This document shows positions 35,446 through 48,010 of a stretch of DNA of 64,000 nt, one piece after another (within the stretch, counting starts at the first letter, position 1; every line of letters begins with the position of its first letter). The notes under the pieces were generated by a model. The model was not told where the DNA came from. It made no database searches and was given only the letters and a program-made list of their open reading frames with translations. Origin of the DNA: Bubalus kerabau (taxonomy: Eukaryota > Chordata > Mammalia > Artiodactyla > Bovidae); the NCBI RefSeq assembly GCF_029407905.1, contig NC_073637.1, positions 49,290,501 through 49,354,500 on the forward strand, written 5' to 3'. Both the position numbers and the translations under genes were made by a program.

Positions 35446-37721
35446 TATTCCAGCACTAACATTCCAAGCTTATCTAATCCTCAAGTCATTGCCCAGTAAT
35501 TTCTATTGTACAGTGAGAAGCACTGATACCTCAGTAATTGGAGAGAGAAATGAAGTGAAATATTTTAGAGCCATCAGTAAAATTTCATTAGGAAATGGGA
35601 CTGATTTCATGATTTGATTGCACCTGAGCAATGCTTCTATAAAATACATTTTTTAAGGAAGAATGCAGATATGTTTACTTCTCAGAGTTGATGTCTAACA
35701 TATGAGTATTAAGATGTTTTTCAGGACCTCTGAGGTTTATTCAGTCATTTCTTAATCTTCGATATAAGAAAAGTCTTCTAGATTATGTATCTAAGCAATA
35801 TTATACTCCCTTACACTATGGCTGGTGTGTTCGATCAATAAATATTAGTAAAATCAGTTGAAAAAATGGATTACATGAGTTAATAAATTAATGAAAAGTT
35901 TCAGGGTGGAATTAGAAGTTTTCTTTAAGATCTGTATACTGAAGTATATATTGTGCAAATGTTTATACCCACATAAAACACCATCCATAGTTGGAGTATA
36001 AATGGTAAAGTCTAGGGTGTTTAAAAGCTATCAAAATAATATTAATTATGATAATAAGAAGAAAAATAATTGCCCCTCTCAGAATTTTCTCTTTAGTCAA
36101 CATTAAAGATGATCTCATCTCAAGATCCTGAAAAATCTTCTCCATGGTTTTCTGTTTATAAAGGAAAGGTGATTGAATGGAAAAAGAATCTGCTTCTTAC
36201 TTATGAATTCAGGGCTTACTGAGCCAGGTGAATCTGAACTGTCCTTTCCTCATCCAAATTCATACAAGGTGCTGAACTCTATGAGACAGTATAAACCAGA
36301 AAAGGAGGCTTCATCTTTTTGGGCTATTAATTATTCATAGAATGTATTCCGCTAATGAAATGTCAACACAGGGTACTCATATTTTTCTGGTTGTGGATTC
36401 TGCCATGTCAGAGACACATTTGGAGTGGAGAGTGGGACAGTAACAGAAATAAAATCCCAAGTTCAGGCCAAAGAAAATCCCCTATTCATCACTGCAAAAA
36501 ATAGGAGAGGGGATCGGAAAGAAACAGGGAGTTAGTTGATGAAATTCCTACTGAATTCCATTTGAAAAATGCAGTTCAACTCCAAACAAAACCCCCAAAT
36601 CACATCTGATGCTGATTTTATTGTACAGGTTAACTCACCATGCTTTACAATATCTTCAGAATGGCTGGCACCCTTGCTTCTGTAATAACCCCAAACACTC
36701 TGAAACTCTACAGGTCTAGGGACATAACATTTGATGGTGCCACTGGACTGTGTACACCAATCATATGGTTTTAATGGCTGCAAATAGGACAATTATGTTT
36801 TCAGCAAATGGGCACCCCTTTGAGGAAAGGAAATGTAGGGCAATTATATTGATACATTGTCCCCTGGGGCTTTCTTGACACACCTGAAAAGAGTGCAATT
36901 CAGCTTGACATCTCTCAGCACTTCCTGGCCTTTATGGCCGAAGAAGCTCAAGTGTGTTTCAGTTTTTAACAACTGTCAAGGGCTACCATAGATTCTGACC
37001 ACCAATGTCTAACCCCCACTGGGGCTTCATAGCAATGACCAGCATGTTCAAAAGTGCCTCTGATTCTTAGATCACCTTTTGATCTCTCTTAGACCAATCC
37101 ACTCCTCAAATGTGTTCTTCCCTCCATTAAAAGACTGAGAGTGGACATGTATGTCCTCTCAATACAGTCCTGATTGGTGTCACAATAAATATTTTCTGTC
37201 ATGATTTTAGTGATCAAAAGATGACGACTTAATCCAAACTCTCTTTTTCCTCATTTTGTCTTAAACATACATTAACATTTTAAAATAGAATTTAAACAGG
37301 TGCCCAGTAACAGAATGACAAACGTTAAGTGTGAAATCTGAAAGTTAGGAAACTGAACCACATATGGTCACCTTCTTTTTTCCCTTAACATCCGCCTGCG
37401 CTGGACTGTTAAGTGGTTTCATCACTGTCAGGCCAGGCAGGACTTGTAAAACTGGGGTTGTGGGTAGTCAAAGCCAACATTTGCTTGGTGCCTTTAATGA
37501 TTTCTGTAATTAGTCATTTAAGCAGATTGCCCTGTGATCCCAAACAGGGAATACAGGGAGATGAGCTGAGAAAATGATTTCCTGAAGGTATTTGAAAGCT
37601 AATTGTGGAAAATGAGGTCTGTCTCTTTGCAGGGTTCTCTGGCTCCCATTTCATTGGGTGGGGATGGCGCTGGAAAGCGACATTCTCCAAGAACCTATAA
37701 AATGTGTATGCCCAAGCACAC
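35446..37721. other. Non-coding DNA, no gene recognised
   Basis: A relatively repeat-poor stretch with no exon that I can support. One 86-residue open frame (36792-36532, minus) has no domain signature. Confidence 0.5.
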
Positions 37722-37740
37722 TTTTTTTTTTTTTTTTTTT
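37722..37740. repeat. T19 homopolymer
   Basis: Nineteen consecutive T residues. It could be the complement of an A-tail, but no element body is obvious beside it. Confidence 0.85.
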
Positions 37741-37790
37741 GATACTAGAGTGCTAAAAGCCTTTGTTGGCTTTCCAAATTTAACAGGTAA

Positions 37791-38016
37791 ATATGTAAAA
37801 TAGATGACCAGTGCAAGTTCAAGGCATGAAGCAGGCATCCAAAGCTGGTGCTCAGGGACAACCCAGAGGGATGGGGTGGGGAAGGAGGTGGGAAGGGGGT
37901 TCAGGTTGGGGGGACACCTGTACACCCATGGCTGATTCATGTCAGTGCATGGTGAAAACCACCACAATGTTGTAAAATAATTAGCCTCCAATTAAAATAA
38001 ATTAATTAATTTTTAA
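37791..38016 (+). repeat. L1 LINE 3' end, truncated, with target-site duplication
   Basis: 'gtgcaagttcaaggcatg', 'gggttcaggttggggggac', 'acacccatggctgattcatg' and 'attagcctccaattaaaat' are a ruminant L1 3' UTR in sense orientation ending A/T-rich. The 15-bp direct repeat aaatttaacaggtaa flanks it at 37776-37790 and 38017-38031, showing a clean retrotransposition event. Confidence 0.9.
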
Positions 38017-38559
38017 AAATTTAACAGGTAAGTAAATGATCCAAATACGGCAATGACAATTGAGAGACCAGCAGAAGGAAATGCACCTAGCAAGAGCAAG
38101 TCTCAACTCCCTGAGAGAAAGAGACACCAAAAAACCAAGGAAGTGATGTTTCATAGGAACAGGGTACAAGGTCTGGTCGGGGGAGGGGTCCTGTGACTGC
38201 CTTCATGGAACTGGACAGTTAAACAGTGCTAATAAATGCACTCGGAATGCCTCATTCAGCTTTTACTTCAAAGATAAAAGTAGAAGTTTTCAGAGCATGT
38301 CAGAAAGGGACTTAACTATTTTAATGATTCCAGGACTCCCTTACTAGGTAACGCTCTCTCAGATAAGCCTTTATCTCAGCAAGCCTCAATCACTCCCTGT
38401 GAGAGAAAGGACTGTTTAATTCTCACCAATAATTTGACCACTCTCTTGCGGGAGTATGTTGATGACTCAAAATCTTTTAAAAGTTGGCATGATACGAATT
38501 TCGGTGACATATACATACAGACTCACTTTGTACACAACAACAGTAACAGTTAAGATACT

Positions 38560-38745
38560 GAGTGCTAACTACCCGCTATACACAAATCCAACCTCTGAGT
38601 CCTTATTTATGAAATTCTCATGCAACCCAATAGGGAGGTTTTACTGATCAGGAAACAAGGCCAGAGCATTTAAATCACTAGCTGGAGGTCACGGAGCTAA
38701 TGAAGGGAAGGGCTAAGACTCAGACTCAGGCAATCTACAGAACTG
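38560..38745 (-). repeat. MIR-like SINE fragment
   Basis: 'gggaggttttactgatcaggaaac', 'gctggaggtcacggagcta' and 'actcagactcaggcaatct' follow the order of an antisense MIR. Confidence 0.5.
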
Positions 38746-41098
38746 CTGTTCAAAGGATAAGCATTCTTTCCTTCATGTCCTTCAGCATTCCCATTTTCCA
38801 TCTGTAACCAAACATATGGAACACATACATTTCTTTTCTGGGCCCTAACCTCACCACGGAGCCCTAGGTAAATCTTGACTGGTTACTAGATAACAGTGAA
38901 GCATAGTAAGGATGGAGGGTGGCAGTGGAGTTGGCTTGATTTTAGTATTCTGCAGAATAAAGCCTATTGCTTTGAAAGACATGAAAGATCATTAATGTTT
39001 CAGTAGCCAGAGAAAATACCATGCACTAAGCAAAGAATTCTACTGCACTGTTGCAGTCAGTTCAATGGCCTGGAGTTCTGACCATGCCAGGGAGGGGGGC
39101 AGAGAGAGAGGGGGAGACCTTGGGCACTGATGCCTGGCACATGAAATCCCCTGGTGGTAGCTGCTCTTTCATCTCAAATCCTTAAAAACCCCACTTCAGG
39201 TTGTCTTGACTTTAACACAAAAACATCTACCATCCAGAATTTTCAATCTAGTTGACTAAAGAAGGAGAATTTCAGGGAAAGAGCAGAAATGGCTGGGAGC
39301 CCGAGGTGCTGCCTTTGGTTAACATACAAGTCCATCTCCCTTGGGGTGACCTGGCATTCGATGTATTTGCAACATAGAATTGAATATTAACACAATTTCA
39401 GAGAAAAGCGGAGCAGACAGTGCCCCTAGAACGTGGGTGCTTGCCAGGTCGTCTATCCGTTAGAGCTCCGTCCTGTACAAAGTATGGAAAAGCAAAACCA
39501 CACGGCAGCCCTAGAGACGGGAGACTGAGTTGGCGTGCACCATTCCTTCTGTTTCGAGAGCCAGCTGAGGCAGAAGCCACTAGGAACCCCAGCACCTCTC
39601 GTTCTGGTTGCCTAAGCTTGTTTCCCCAGGTGGGGGGCATGCCTGGCCGTCTCCACGGAGCAGGGTGAGCCCTCAGCAGAATGCTAAGTAGGTCTTTTGG
39701 CGGTGTGGATTGATTTGCAGAGATGGCACACATGTGACCTCCTCAGTCAAGGTCAATGTTTCCTTTGCCCTCAGAATTTCAGAAAAACACAAAAGTAAAT
39801 AAAAAATAATGACAAGGCCCCAGAATCATTGCCTCAGCAATTATTAATGCCTGCCAGGTTTCCAGCACCCTGCTAGACGCTGACAATGTCAGAAAAATCA
39901 TCAAAGGCAGAACTCCTGTTCTCTTCAATGTTAATAATGATAAAGTACCAAAAATTACATTTTTAAACATCACAGAGTTGATCGTTTTCTTTGCCACATA
40001 TATTCTGCTTTTCAAATTAAAAACCAGCAGGAAAACACAAGCATGATTTACACGTAGCTTTCTCTGTCTAGAAGACCTTTTTCTTCATCTGCCTGGAGAA
40101 ACTTCCTATATCATTCAAACTCCAGTGTGGCTGTCAGCTTAATGACGTGAAGTCTCAGTCGCCAAGCCCACAATCCTCACCACTCTGTGCTCCCTTCCTA
40201 CCCCATCCACATGGTTGCAACTTTAGATATCATTGTAGGTTCCTGGGTGTGTGTCTGAATCCCCCACTTAGTGACTTCCTTTGGCTGAGGCTCTTCTAGA
40301 CTGTTCTTTAGAATCATCTCTGGGTATGTTAAAACATACAGAAGTTCAAGTTCCAAACCAGACCCATTGAGGCCTGCACATCTTTACTTTATGATACTCT
40401 CTACAGGTGAAAGACATGCAGAGAATAATAGCAGAATACATATCAAAGTTCCACATCCTTAAAATCTGAAGCAGGACCCAGTAACCCAGTGAAGTGCCTC
40501 CCGGTTTAGAACACACTGCTCCAGCTGGAAGCTGAAGTGAGACTTCCCTTTCCTTTCTACTGTTTGAATCTTGAAACCAGCACATTCAGTTCTCCCTGGG
40601 CAAAGACGGAGTGGGCTGGGGAGGAGAGATGGATGGCCAGATTTGCACAGAAGGCCTTGGCCTGACTCACCTACTCAGCTCTCTGCTCAGAGAGGTTGGA
40701 AAAGGAAAAAAAAAAGAAAGGAGAGAAGCGTGACTGGCCTGGAGCAAGGAGACACTTTTGTCTGGGTTTATCTACCAAAAAAGCAAGGAGAGAAAAAATG
40801 AGATTGTGTGTCCATGGCAGTAGACACAGGAACCCTGTCTAGGAGAAAACCACAGCCCAAAAAATGTTCTTGCCTCAGACGAGTCATGTTAAATGCTCCT
40901 GTCCCCTTGTTGGAGAGTCTGGAACGTGCACAGAAGTGGACCTGGCATGTAAGGAGCAGCCTCAGATTACTTCCTCTCATCCCACTGACTTCTGGTCAAA
41001 AGGCACTTTTAGCGGTGCCTAAAGTGCCACTTCTGAGTCATCCTGAGTGCCAAGACCTCCATGCCCCAGTCAACTGCCATTTTCCTTTTTAGTCTCTG

Positions 41099-41118
41099 TA
41101 TGTGTGTGTGTGTGTGTG
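41099..41118. repeat. (TG)10 microsatellite
   Basis: Ten tg units. Confidence 0.9.
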
Positions 41119-41295
41119 CTGGAGAGTGCTTGCAGTAATTAGTGGGTAGAGCCCAGGGTTGCTGCTCAACCTCCTATGACGCACAAGAATAACTTTCTGC
41201 CATTGTGTTGTAACAGTCCATCCACAACAAAGAATGATCCAACCCCAAATGATGATTCCTATGGTTGAGAAACTCTGGATTGAGAAGAATATCTA

Positions 41296-41450
41296 TGGAG
41301 CACTCAATTTTTACCACACAAAGAACCTGTTCTTTACATTTTTACCCCACATAGTTCTAACAGAAACCCATTGATGAAAATATAATTCCCATTTTCAGAT
41401 GAGGAATCTGAAGCTCAGAGAAATGGAATGGCAGTGGAAGGTCACAGATC
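41296..41450 (-). repeat. MIR-like SINE fragment
   Basis: 'ttcccattttcagatgagg', 'aatctgaagctcagagaaatgg' and 'ggtcacagatctgg' match an antisense MIR. Confidence 0.55.
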
Positions 41451-41957
41451 TGGAAGACAACGGAAGGGACTGACCAGATTTCTCATTCCTTCTAACGTTC
41501 ATTCCTTACCACAGAGTCCCCTGTTTCCACCGCCTTGCTCCTCTGTCCCTTTCATGTCCCACGTCACTGGCATGACTCAGGGTCTCCAAGGTCGAGGTTG
41601 GCCCACAACCACTTCCAGTCCTTTAGGCTTCCTCTTTCTTTAGCAGACTCCTGCGCGGACACAGTACTAGTGCCTCATAAGACAGATGTATTACAGAAGC
41701 ACCTGTCAGGCCTTTACTTTTAAACACAGCAATTTGTTCATCTCATTCCTTTGAGGAACATAGGCTCCTCTTTTGCAGGCACTTCTGAAATAACAGCTGA
41801 TTGTCAATGCGGATTACTTGATCAAAAAGAAACAGCCCCTCCACCCCAACCAAAATAAAGCAAAAGTGTTCAAAGAGAAAGCATAGATGGGATTTTGGTC
41901 AAAATAGATCTGGTTTAAGCTACTTTCTTACTTGGACTTGCTTATTTGTCCTGCCTT

Positions 41958-42082
41958 TTTAAAAACTCTTTTAGCCATGCCATGTGGCATGTGGGAATCT
42001 TAGTTCTCTGGCCAGGGATTGAACCCTTGCCTCCTACATTGGGAGCACAAAGTCTTAACCACTGGACCACCAGGAAAGTCCC
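41958..42082 (-). repeat. CHR-2-type SINE
   Basis: 'gccatgccatgtggcatgtgg', 'ctctggccagggattgaac' and 'ccactggaccaccaggaaag' give a short tRNA-Glu-type unit in reverse. Confidence 0.85.
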
Positions 42083-42473
42083 TCTCCAGCTTCTGGTCCT
42101 TCATATTCTTTAACTCACTCTTTACTTAGTACATTCTAGCCACAAGGACCTTCCCCAGTTCCTCAGATGCACCCACTTCTTTCTTCAGGGTGTCCCCTCA
42201 TTCTCTTGCTTCTTCTGGAATGTGCTTCCTTCTACAGTGCATTTGGCTTTCACTTACTTCTTAGATGCCATTTCTTAGAGACACCCTCCATGGACCTCCC
42301 CAACCTCAGTCAGCCCCTCTCCTTTCATATCCCTTGCTGCTATTAGTAGTATATTCTTGGTGGTGTTTATTGGTGTAATGACTGTCTCTTCCCAAAGGGG
42401 AAAGACTTCTGTGAGGGCAAAGAGCATGTCAGCTTGGTTTACTGCCCATAGCCTGTGTTGAAAAAGATGTTTA

Positions 42474-42726
42474 TTTTTTTTTATCTTTTTTTTTTTAATT
42501 TTATTTTATTTTTAAATTTTACATAATTGTATTAGTTTTGCCAAATATCAAAATGAATTCGCCACAGGTATACATGTGTTCCCCATCCTGAACCCTCCTC
42601 CCTCCTCCCTCCCCATTCCATCCCTCTGGGTCGTCCCAGTGCACCAGCCCCAAGCATCCAGTATCGTGCATCGAACCTGGACTGGCAACTCGTTTCATAC
42701 ATGATATTTTACATGTTTCAATGCCA
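42474..42726 (-). repeat. Bovine-type L1 3' end, 5'-truncated
   Basis: Reading on the minus strand it ends 'gtatacctgtggcgaattc', then 'ggcaaaactaatacaattatg', and an A-rich tail (T-rich at 42474-42530 here). This is the 3' end of the young bovine L1. The ccctcctccctcctccctcc block is its G-rich 3' UTR tract. Confidence 0.88.
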
Positions 42727-42807
42727 TGATTCACTTAACCTTTATGGCTTTATCTATACAATGATGGTATTAATTTCAACTTTTTTAAAAGTCATTAGAA
42801 TGAAATA

Positions 42808-42930
42808 TGGAGAAGGAAATGGCAGCCCACTCCCGTGTTCTTGCCTGGAGAATCCCAGGGACGGGGGAGCCTGGTGGTCTGCTGTCTATGGGGTCACACA
42901 GAGTTGGACACAACTGAAGAGACTTAGCAG
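42808..42930 (+). repeat. Bov-A monomer with target-site duplication
   Basis: A single Bov-A unit (ggagaaggaaatggcagccc to gacttagcag) without its partner. The 11-bp direct repeat agaatgaaata lies at 42797-42807 and 42929-42939. Confidence 0.9.
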
Positions 42931-42974
42931 AATGAAATAAGGGGACATATCTAAAGAGCCATGCATGCGTACTT

Positions 42975-43067
42975 GTGTGCTCAGTCATGTTCGGCTCTTG
43001 CAACCCCATGGACTGTAGCCTGCCAAGCTCTTCTGCCCATGGGATTCTTTAGGCAAGAATACTGGAC
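42975..43067 (-). repeat. Bov-tA SINE, 5'-truncated
   Basis: Only the BovB-derived tail half is present (tgtgtgctcagtcatgttcgg to gcaagaatactgga). Confidence 0.85.
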
Positions 43068-43500
43068 CTCCAGATTCGCTTTGACCCCTGATTCGGCTCT
43101 CCTTACTTTTGCTTTTCATGTTTTGGAAAAATTTTTGTGACTCTTTCCTTGCCACTGATTCCTGGTAAGACTCCTTCCTGAATTCGGCTTTGCCCGTTCA
43201 GCCCGGGGATGCGTTACTGAAGGGAGGTGAACTTTCTATTACCTGCGGTTACAAACAGCTGTTATTTCAGCCCCAGTCAAGAATAATCTATACATACATT
43301 TCTAGAATGAACACAGCTACCCATGAATGGAGAATCCAATTGACTGATGAATCTAAGCACGTTTTCATTTATGGTGGATGGAGCTACAGTGTGCATCATA
43401 CTGTATCATGACTTTCTCAGATTTCTTCTGTTGGTTTCTTAGAAACTGTGGAGCAGCACGCAGTGGCCTGTCAAACTTGGGGAGCTGGCAGAGCCACTGG

Positions 43501-43646
43501 CTAGTCCTGAGGGTCTTCGCATAAAAGGCAGGCGGGATCCTGGTCGGCTGGCAGCTCCATCTGAATGGTGAGTGAGTGCACAGGAAAGCGACTGCTGAGG
43601 ACTTTCTCAATTTCTCTCCGAACCACCTGGCTCTCCCGGCTGGCTG
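43501..43646 (-). CDS. SLC30A8: SLC30A8 last coding exon
   Basis: Encodes the end of the cytosolic C-terminal domain, human residues 322-369, and the stop codon (43503-43501). The acceptor is a pyrimidine-rich tract ending ...caacag; the first codon is split G|CA. The Arg codon CGG at 43638-43636 is equivalent to human R325, the site of the diabetes-associated R325W variant. His equivalent to H345 is present, and the CxxC pair equivalent to C361/C364 is retained ('CLLCEDPQD'). A second AG three bases inside offers a NAGNAG-type alternative acceptor. The frame is open and diverges from human at only about a dozen positions. Confidence 0.95.
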
Positions 43647-44930
43647 CTGTTGATAAAGAACTGAGAGAGATTGGCACTGATTGCACACACACAGGCGACG
43701 GCTCATCTCCGGCTTCAAGTACTTTGTCTCTGCTGCTGGGGTAGGGCCCAGGCAGTGCACTTGAAAGGAGCCATGATGGGTCTGACAATCAGCTACACTT
43801 ATACAGACATGGCTGCAAAGCGCCCTGTTACTATGGGAACTTCCTGCCCACAGTCCTCTCTGGGGTCTGGCGTCCCTAGGGGCTGAGTGCGACAGAGGAG
43901 ATAAGCCATGAAAAAGCCAAGTCAGAACTACTGTTTCTTATACAGCCCTGCTCACTGGCTCCCTGGGTTCTCTGAGTTTTCAGCCTTATAGATAATCACA
44001 ATTTATCTCAAGGATGGTGACAAGAGCCAGGAAACATTTAGAGCAGCAGCCCTCTCTGCCGTCTTTTTCTCTTTTCCCAAAAGGTATCAGGAGGCTGTGA
44101 AGTTCCCTCCATAGTAACCTGAGTGTTTACTAGATCCTTCCATTTGCAGTGAAATATTGGTGTAGGGGAGGCTGTAAATTCCCTGCAGCCAGACCCAAGC
44201 CTCTCAGCTGAGATGAGGATGTCTGAGAAAGCACAGTCCTCCAATGACTCTTCCTGTATCCTGCCTCTAAGTAACTTCATGAGTTATTTCTCAGCAGCCT
44301 AATATATCATTCTTGGTCTGAGCTGTCTCCCAAGCCATTGCCCATTTTCTCAGCCCTAGGATGTATCATGAGCAAAATCACCTTCTACTTGACAAAGTAG
44401 TTTTTAGGGTAAACCTCACATCCCAAGAGTTATCTCACATGGTTACAGAATTGCTAACCATCCAGTAATGGAACCATCATTAATTCTGACTAGTATATCT
44501 TTTACCTTTTTGGAATCTTAAGGATGGGACCTGTGTCTCCTTCACCTTTCTCTCTTTGATGCTAGGGTAAAACATCTCACACACTAAAGATAATCAGTGA
44601 AGGTTTCTTGTTAAATTCATTCCACTCCTTTAACCAATAGGACATCAAGTCAAACAGAATTTAAGACCTTGAAGCTTGGGTGGCTTTTTATCCTTTTATT
44701 CTACTCTCTAAACCTCTACCTTCGACCTCCAGGGTGGTCATTAAGTAGCTCTGTTGCCATGACGACATTGGCACGGGGAAGGGGGTTTCAAAGGCCCTTG
44801 GTCACATAAAACACATTACAATTGTTATGGCATGCAACAGACACTCAGGGCTGCTCTACCAAGAGGAGGGAAATTATTGACGTTATAGGATATGACTGAA
44901 TTTTTGTCCAGGATGTTTACAAACTCACTG

Positions 44931-44932
44931 GC
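44931..44932 (-). other. SLC30A8: Non-canonical GC splice donor of SLC30A8 exon 7
   Basis: The minus strand reads CTGCAG|GCCAGTGAG. GC-AG introns are a known minor class, but here the +3 position is C, a weak match to GCAAGT. The downstream GTGAGT is a competitor. Confidence 0.7.
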
Positions 44933-45067
44933 CTGCAGCAACGTGAACAGAGAGAATCACTTGGTTCATTGTTAGCGACCAGACATGCAAACTGTGCGCA
45001 GACACCACCCCATCCACTGCTAAGGTGAGCTCTTTCACGCCATTGTAGCTCAGGTGCTTTGGCACAC
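44933..45067 (-). CDS. SLC30A8: SLC30A8 exon 7
   Basis: 135 nt encoding human residues 277 (split) to 322 (split), part of the cytosolic domain ('GVKELTLAVDGVVSAHSLHV', then 'WSLTMNQVILSVHVAA'). The acceptor ttggcag is canonical. To stay in frame with the last exon, it must end at CAG followed by GC (44932-44931), a non-canonical GC donor. A GT with better consensus (CCA|GTGAGT) lies 4 nt further on and would shift the frame. Confidence 0.93.
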
Positions 45068-46264
45068 CTGCCAAGAGGAGAGAACAGGAGGCCGGGGTTA
45101 GTGGGTTATCTCATGAAATATGGCTCAGTGCAAAGATTAATTGGGGCTGCAAAGTCCTTACTAAAATACTACCTTGCCCTCTCCATCTATGGTTTCTCTT
45201 TTCAAATGTTTACGAAAGCAGATTCACCTGTTTTTGCCATCAGCCACAGGTTCACAAAGAGCATTTGCAGATTTTACTCTGCAGCCATCAAGACAGTCAT
45301 CACCCTTCACTTCCAGAGTGTATTATTTCCCCCAATTACGTTTGTAATTATCTGGAAAGCAAAGTGAAATCACATGGGATTTGGTATTGAATAATCTTAG
45401 GTTGGCATTCTGACTACAACTATTTTGAATTTTACCCAACACTTGGAACTTCTCTAATCCTCAGAATATTTGTAGTAAAATAGGTATAATAAAAGCAATA
45501 TGTAGTTAACAGAGTCCTTTGGGGACTCTGAAAACATATCAGAAAAAATCTGTCCTTTGTAAACTCTATTGCTATACAATTGTTAGTTATCCAACCAGTC
45601 CCTTAGCGAACTATGATAATAGGAGATCCTAATGTTATAATACCTTCTCATTATTCTGTCTGTAGAATTTCTATTATTTTAAGTACATTATTAAGGGTTT
45701 ACTATTCAAGCCACAGAATGTAGTAGTTTGACTCTCATCATTGTTTCTAGAGGAATAGTGTGGGACATGCATGAAGGTGGGGAGTTCGGCAGCCAGTCAG
45801 CTATGTTTTAGGGCTGAAGGAATTGGAGTGTCTCCACCTGGAGATGGGAAGGTGAAGGGAAGTAGAATGATCGTTTTCAAACATTGCAAGGATTGTCACA
45901 TAGATGACAGGATTTGAAAATATAAAGGCACTTGCTTTGGCTGGCTACAGAGAGAAAAACCAAGTCAATGGTTGGTTAAAATCATAAAAAGTATCAGGTT
46001 GATATAAGAATTTTTTGAAAATCAAGTCAATTAGCACCACAGTGGTAAAGCCATCTGATGCGATAGGTAAATCTCTGTCAACTAAAGATGATCCAAAGAG
46101 GATTCCGTAGAAAAGTTTTCTAAGGACGAACATTTTTTAGCTTCCACTTCAATTATATACATACAACATAAACACCTGGTGTGTTGGTTGTAAATAAATA
46201 TGCCTTGGCTCCATTAAAATTCTCCTAAAGAAAACATCTCTGGATGAGGCTCTGAAATCCATAT
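45068..46264. other. SLC30A8 intron, no exon seen
   Basis: Start of the intron between exons 7 and 6. A weak MIR-like stretch may lie at about 45392-45480. No further exon or recent repeat is seen. Confidence 0.5.
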
Positions 46265-46420
46265 GCTTTCAGAGTGGCTCTTGACCTTGGATGCACATTA
46301 GTGTCACCAGAGATTTAAGAAATCCCAATGGCCAGGTTACACCCAAGACCAATTAAATCAGATTTTCTGGGGATAAGACCAGCATCAGCATTTTCTTAAC
46401 TCATTTGTTGATTCTAACAG
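46265..46420 (+). repeat. MER5-like DNA-transposon fragment
   Basis: 'gtggctcttgaccttggatg', 'ggccaggttacacccaagac' and 'caattaaatcagattttctgg' resemble the hAT-Charlie MITE family MER5. Confidence 0.5.
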
Positions 46421-46480
46421 AGCCAAAGTAGAGACCCATTGCACGAGTATTTACAAGCTACTGGGCACCACTACTTTGAA

Positions 46481-46655
46481 GTGGTTCTCAAGCTTGCCTA
46501 CATGTTAAAAAAAACCATCAAAGCCAGCTTCTATTAAATCTGTCAAGATCTATCAAGAGATCTATCAAGATCTCTGGGTCTAGGGCCTGGGCATAAGTAT
46601 TTTTCAAAAGCTTCTCAGATGATTGTAATGAGCTGCCAGTTTAGAACCACTTTCT
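46481..46655 (+). repeat. MER5-like DNA-transposon fragment
   Basis: Starts 'gtggttctcaagcttgcc' and ends 'tgccagtttagaaccac', imperfect inverted ends like MER5. The internal part is rearranged: 'tctatcaagat' occurs in duplicate. Confidence 0.5.
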
Positions 46656-46934
46656 TAAAGGGAATAGGGAATCCTTAACCCTCCTTTTTCAGAATTTAAG
46701 AACCTTGCTTATAGGGATTCCCTCCTTGGAGCTAACTTAAAATTCAGTACAGTTTGAGTTTAGTTTTATCCCATTTTATATCTTTTCATAGAACAAACAG
46801 CTGGTCAACATGATTTTTTACTCTATGAGCGCCACAAAGCTCAGGGTACTAGAAACAAAGAAATTCTTGTCTCAGATTAGCCATAGAATGTGCATATAGT
46901 CATGGGTGAAAATGTTACACAATAATAAAATAAT

Positions 46935-47150
46935 TAATAATATTAGCACCTTTATTGAGAAGCTACTATAGGCCAAGGTTTGTGCTAAGCACTTTCTAGT
47001 AATGATCTTATTTAATAGTTATAAAACTTAAAGATCTAATCAGTGTTAGAACTGTTTAGAGAAGAAAGTGGGAGTCAGAAGGGTTAAGAAGAATTTGTAA
47101 GGCCACATGGGTAAGTGGGATGCCAGACTCTAAGATCCCTCCTCTAGGTG
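46935..47150 (-). repeat. MIR-like SINE fragment
   Basis: 'agctactataggccaagg', 'gtgctaagcactttc', 'gatcttatttaatagt' and 'gtaaggccacatgggtaag' follow the antisense MIR order. Confidence 0.55.
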
Positions 47151-48010
47151 TGAAGTCTTATGTAAACACTAGACCCCAGGTATTGTAACACAAAGGCGAC
47201 AATTATGCCTAATGTGTCATCCCTGGAGAGTTTCCTTTGACCTTCTGCTGTCATTCATCTGGGACTCTTGAGATGAAGTCAAGATCCCACTCCTCTTTTT
47301 TCTCTTGCCTCCTTTTATCACTTTACTTTTATGGAGAATGCAAGTCTACTCCTATTTATTTTCCTCTATGAAACAGTACTGACAAGCAAGAGGACATGTT
47401 CCCATGGACCTCAGTGTTCATCACATCCTAGAAACCTTTTTCTTTCTGATGGAGAGCCTACAAAAATATTAATGCATCCAGAAAAATACCCAAATTAGTG
47501 TTCAAAAAAATAATGACCCAGGCTAATACGTATATGAAAAATCACTCACTAGGTTTCATAATTAGATTCACATATACAATCAATAAGATATAATATAATC
47601 ACCTATCAGATTAGAGGAGAATCAACAGTTTGATAATATCCAGTGATGGTGAGGTTGGGAAGAAATGAGCACTCTCATACACTGTTGGTGGGAAAAAACT
47701 AATATGGTCTGTTTGGTAGAAATGACAGTATCTGTCAAATTTTAAAAGGTCCATAACTTCTGAAACAGCAATACATGTCTAGGAATTATTCCACAGATAT
47801 AAGTGCTAAGAATATAATTGAAGCATTATTTGTGATGTCCATCAATAAGCAAGTGGATGCTAACAATAGAATACTTTGTACCCATGAAAAAGAAAGAGGT
47901 TATCTATGTGTTTACTAATATGGAAAGATTTCTACTTGAAAAAAACAAGGTGCAGAACAAAATACGTGTATAATCTTGTTTGTATGAAAAAAAGACATAT
48001 ACACATACAC

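Larger units (their letters stand above)
38032..41957. other. Non-coding DNA, repeat-poor
   Basis: Nearly 4 kb without recent SINEs. I see MIR-like pieces at about 38560-38745 and 41296-41450 and a short TG repeat at 41099-41118. The open frames at 39398-39733 and 40808-41092 have no recognisable domains and are not supported as genes. Confidence 0.5.

Noticed and set aside
39398..39733. 111-codon minus-strand frame in a slightly GC-richer stretch
   Set aside because: No known domain and no CpG-island or exon signals; not supported.
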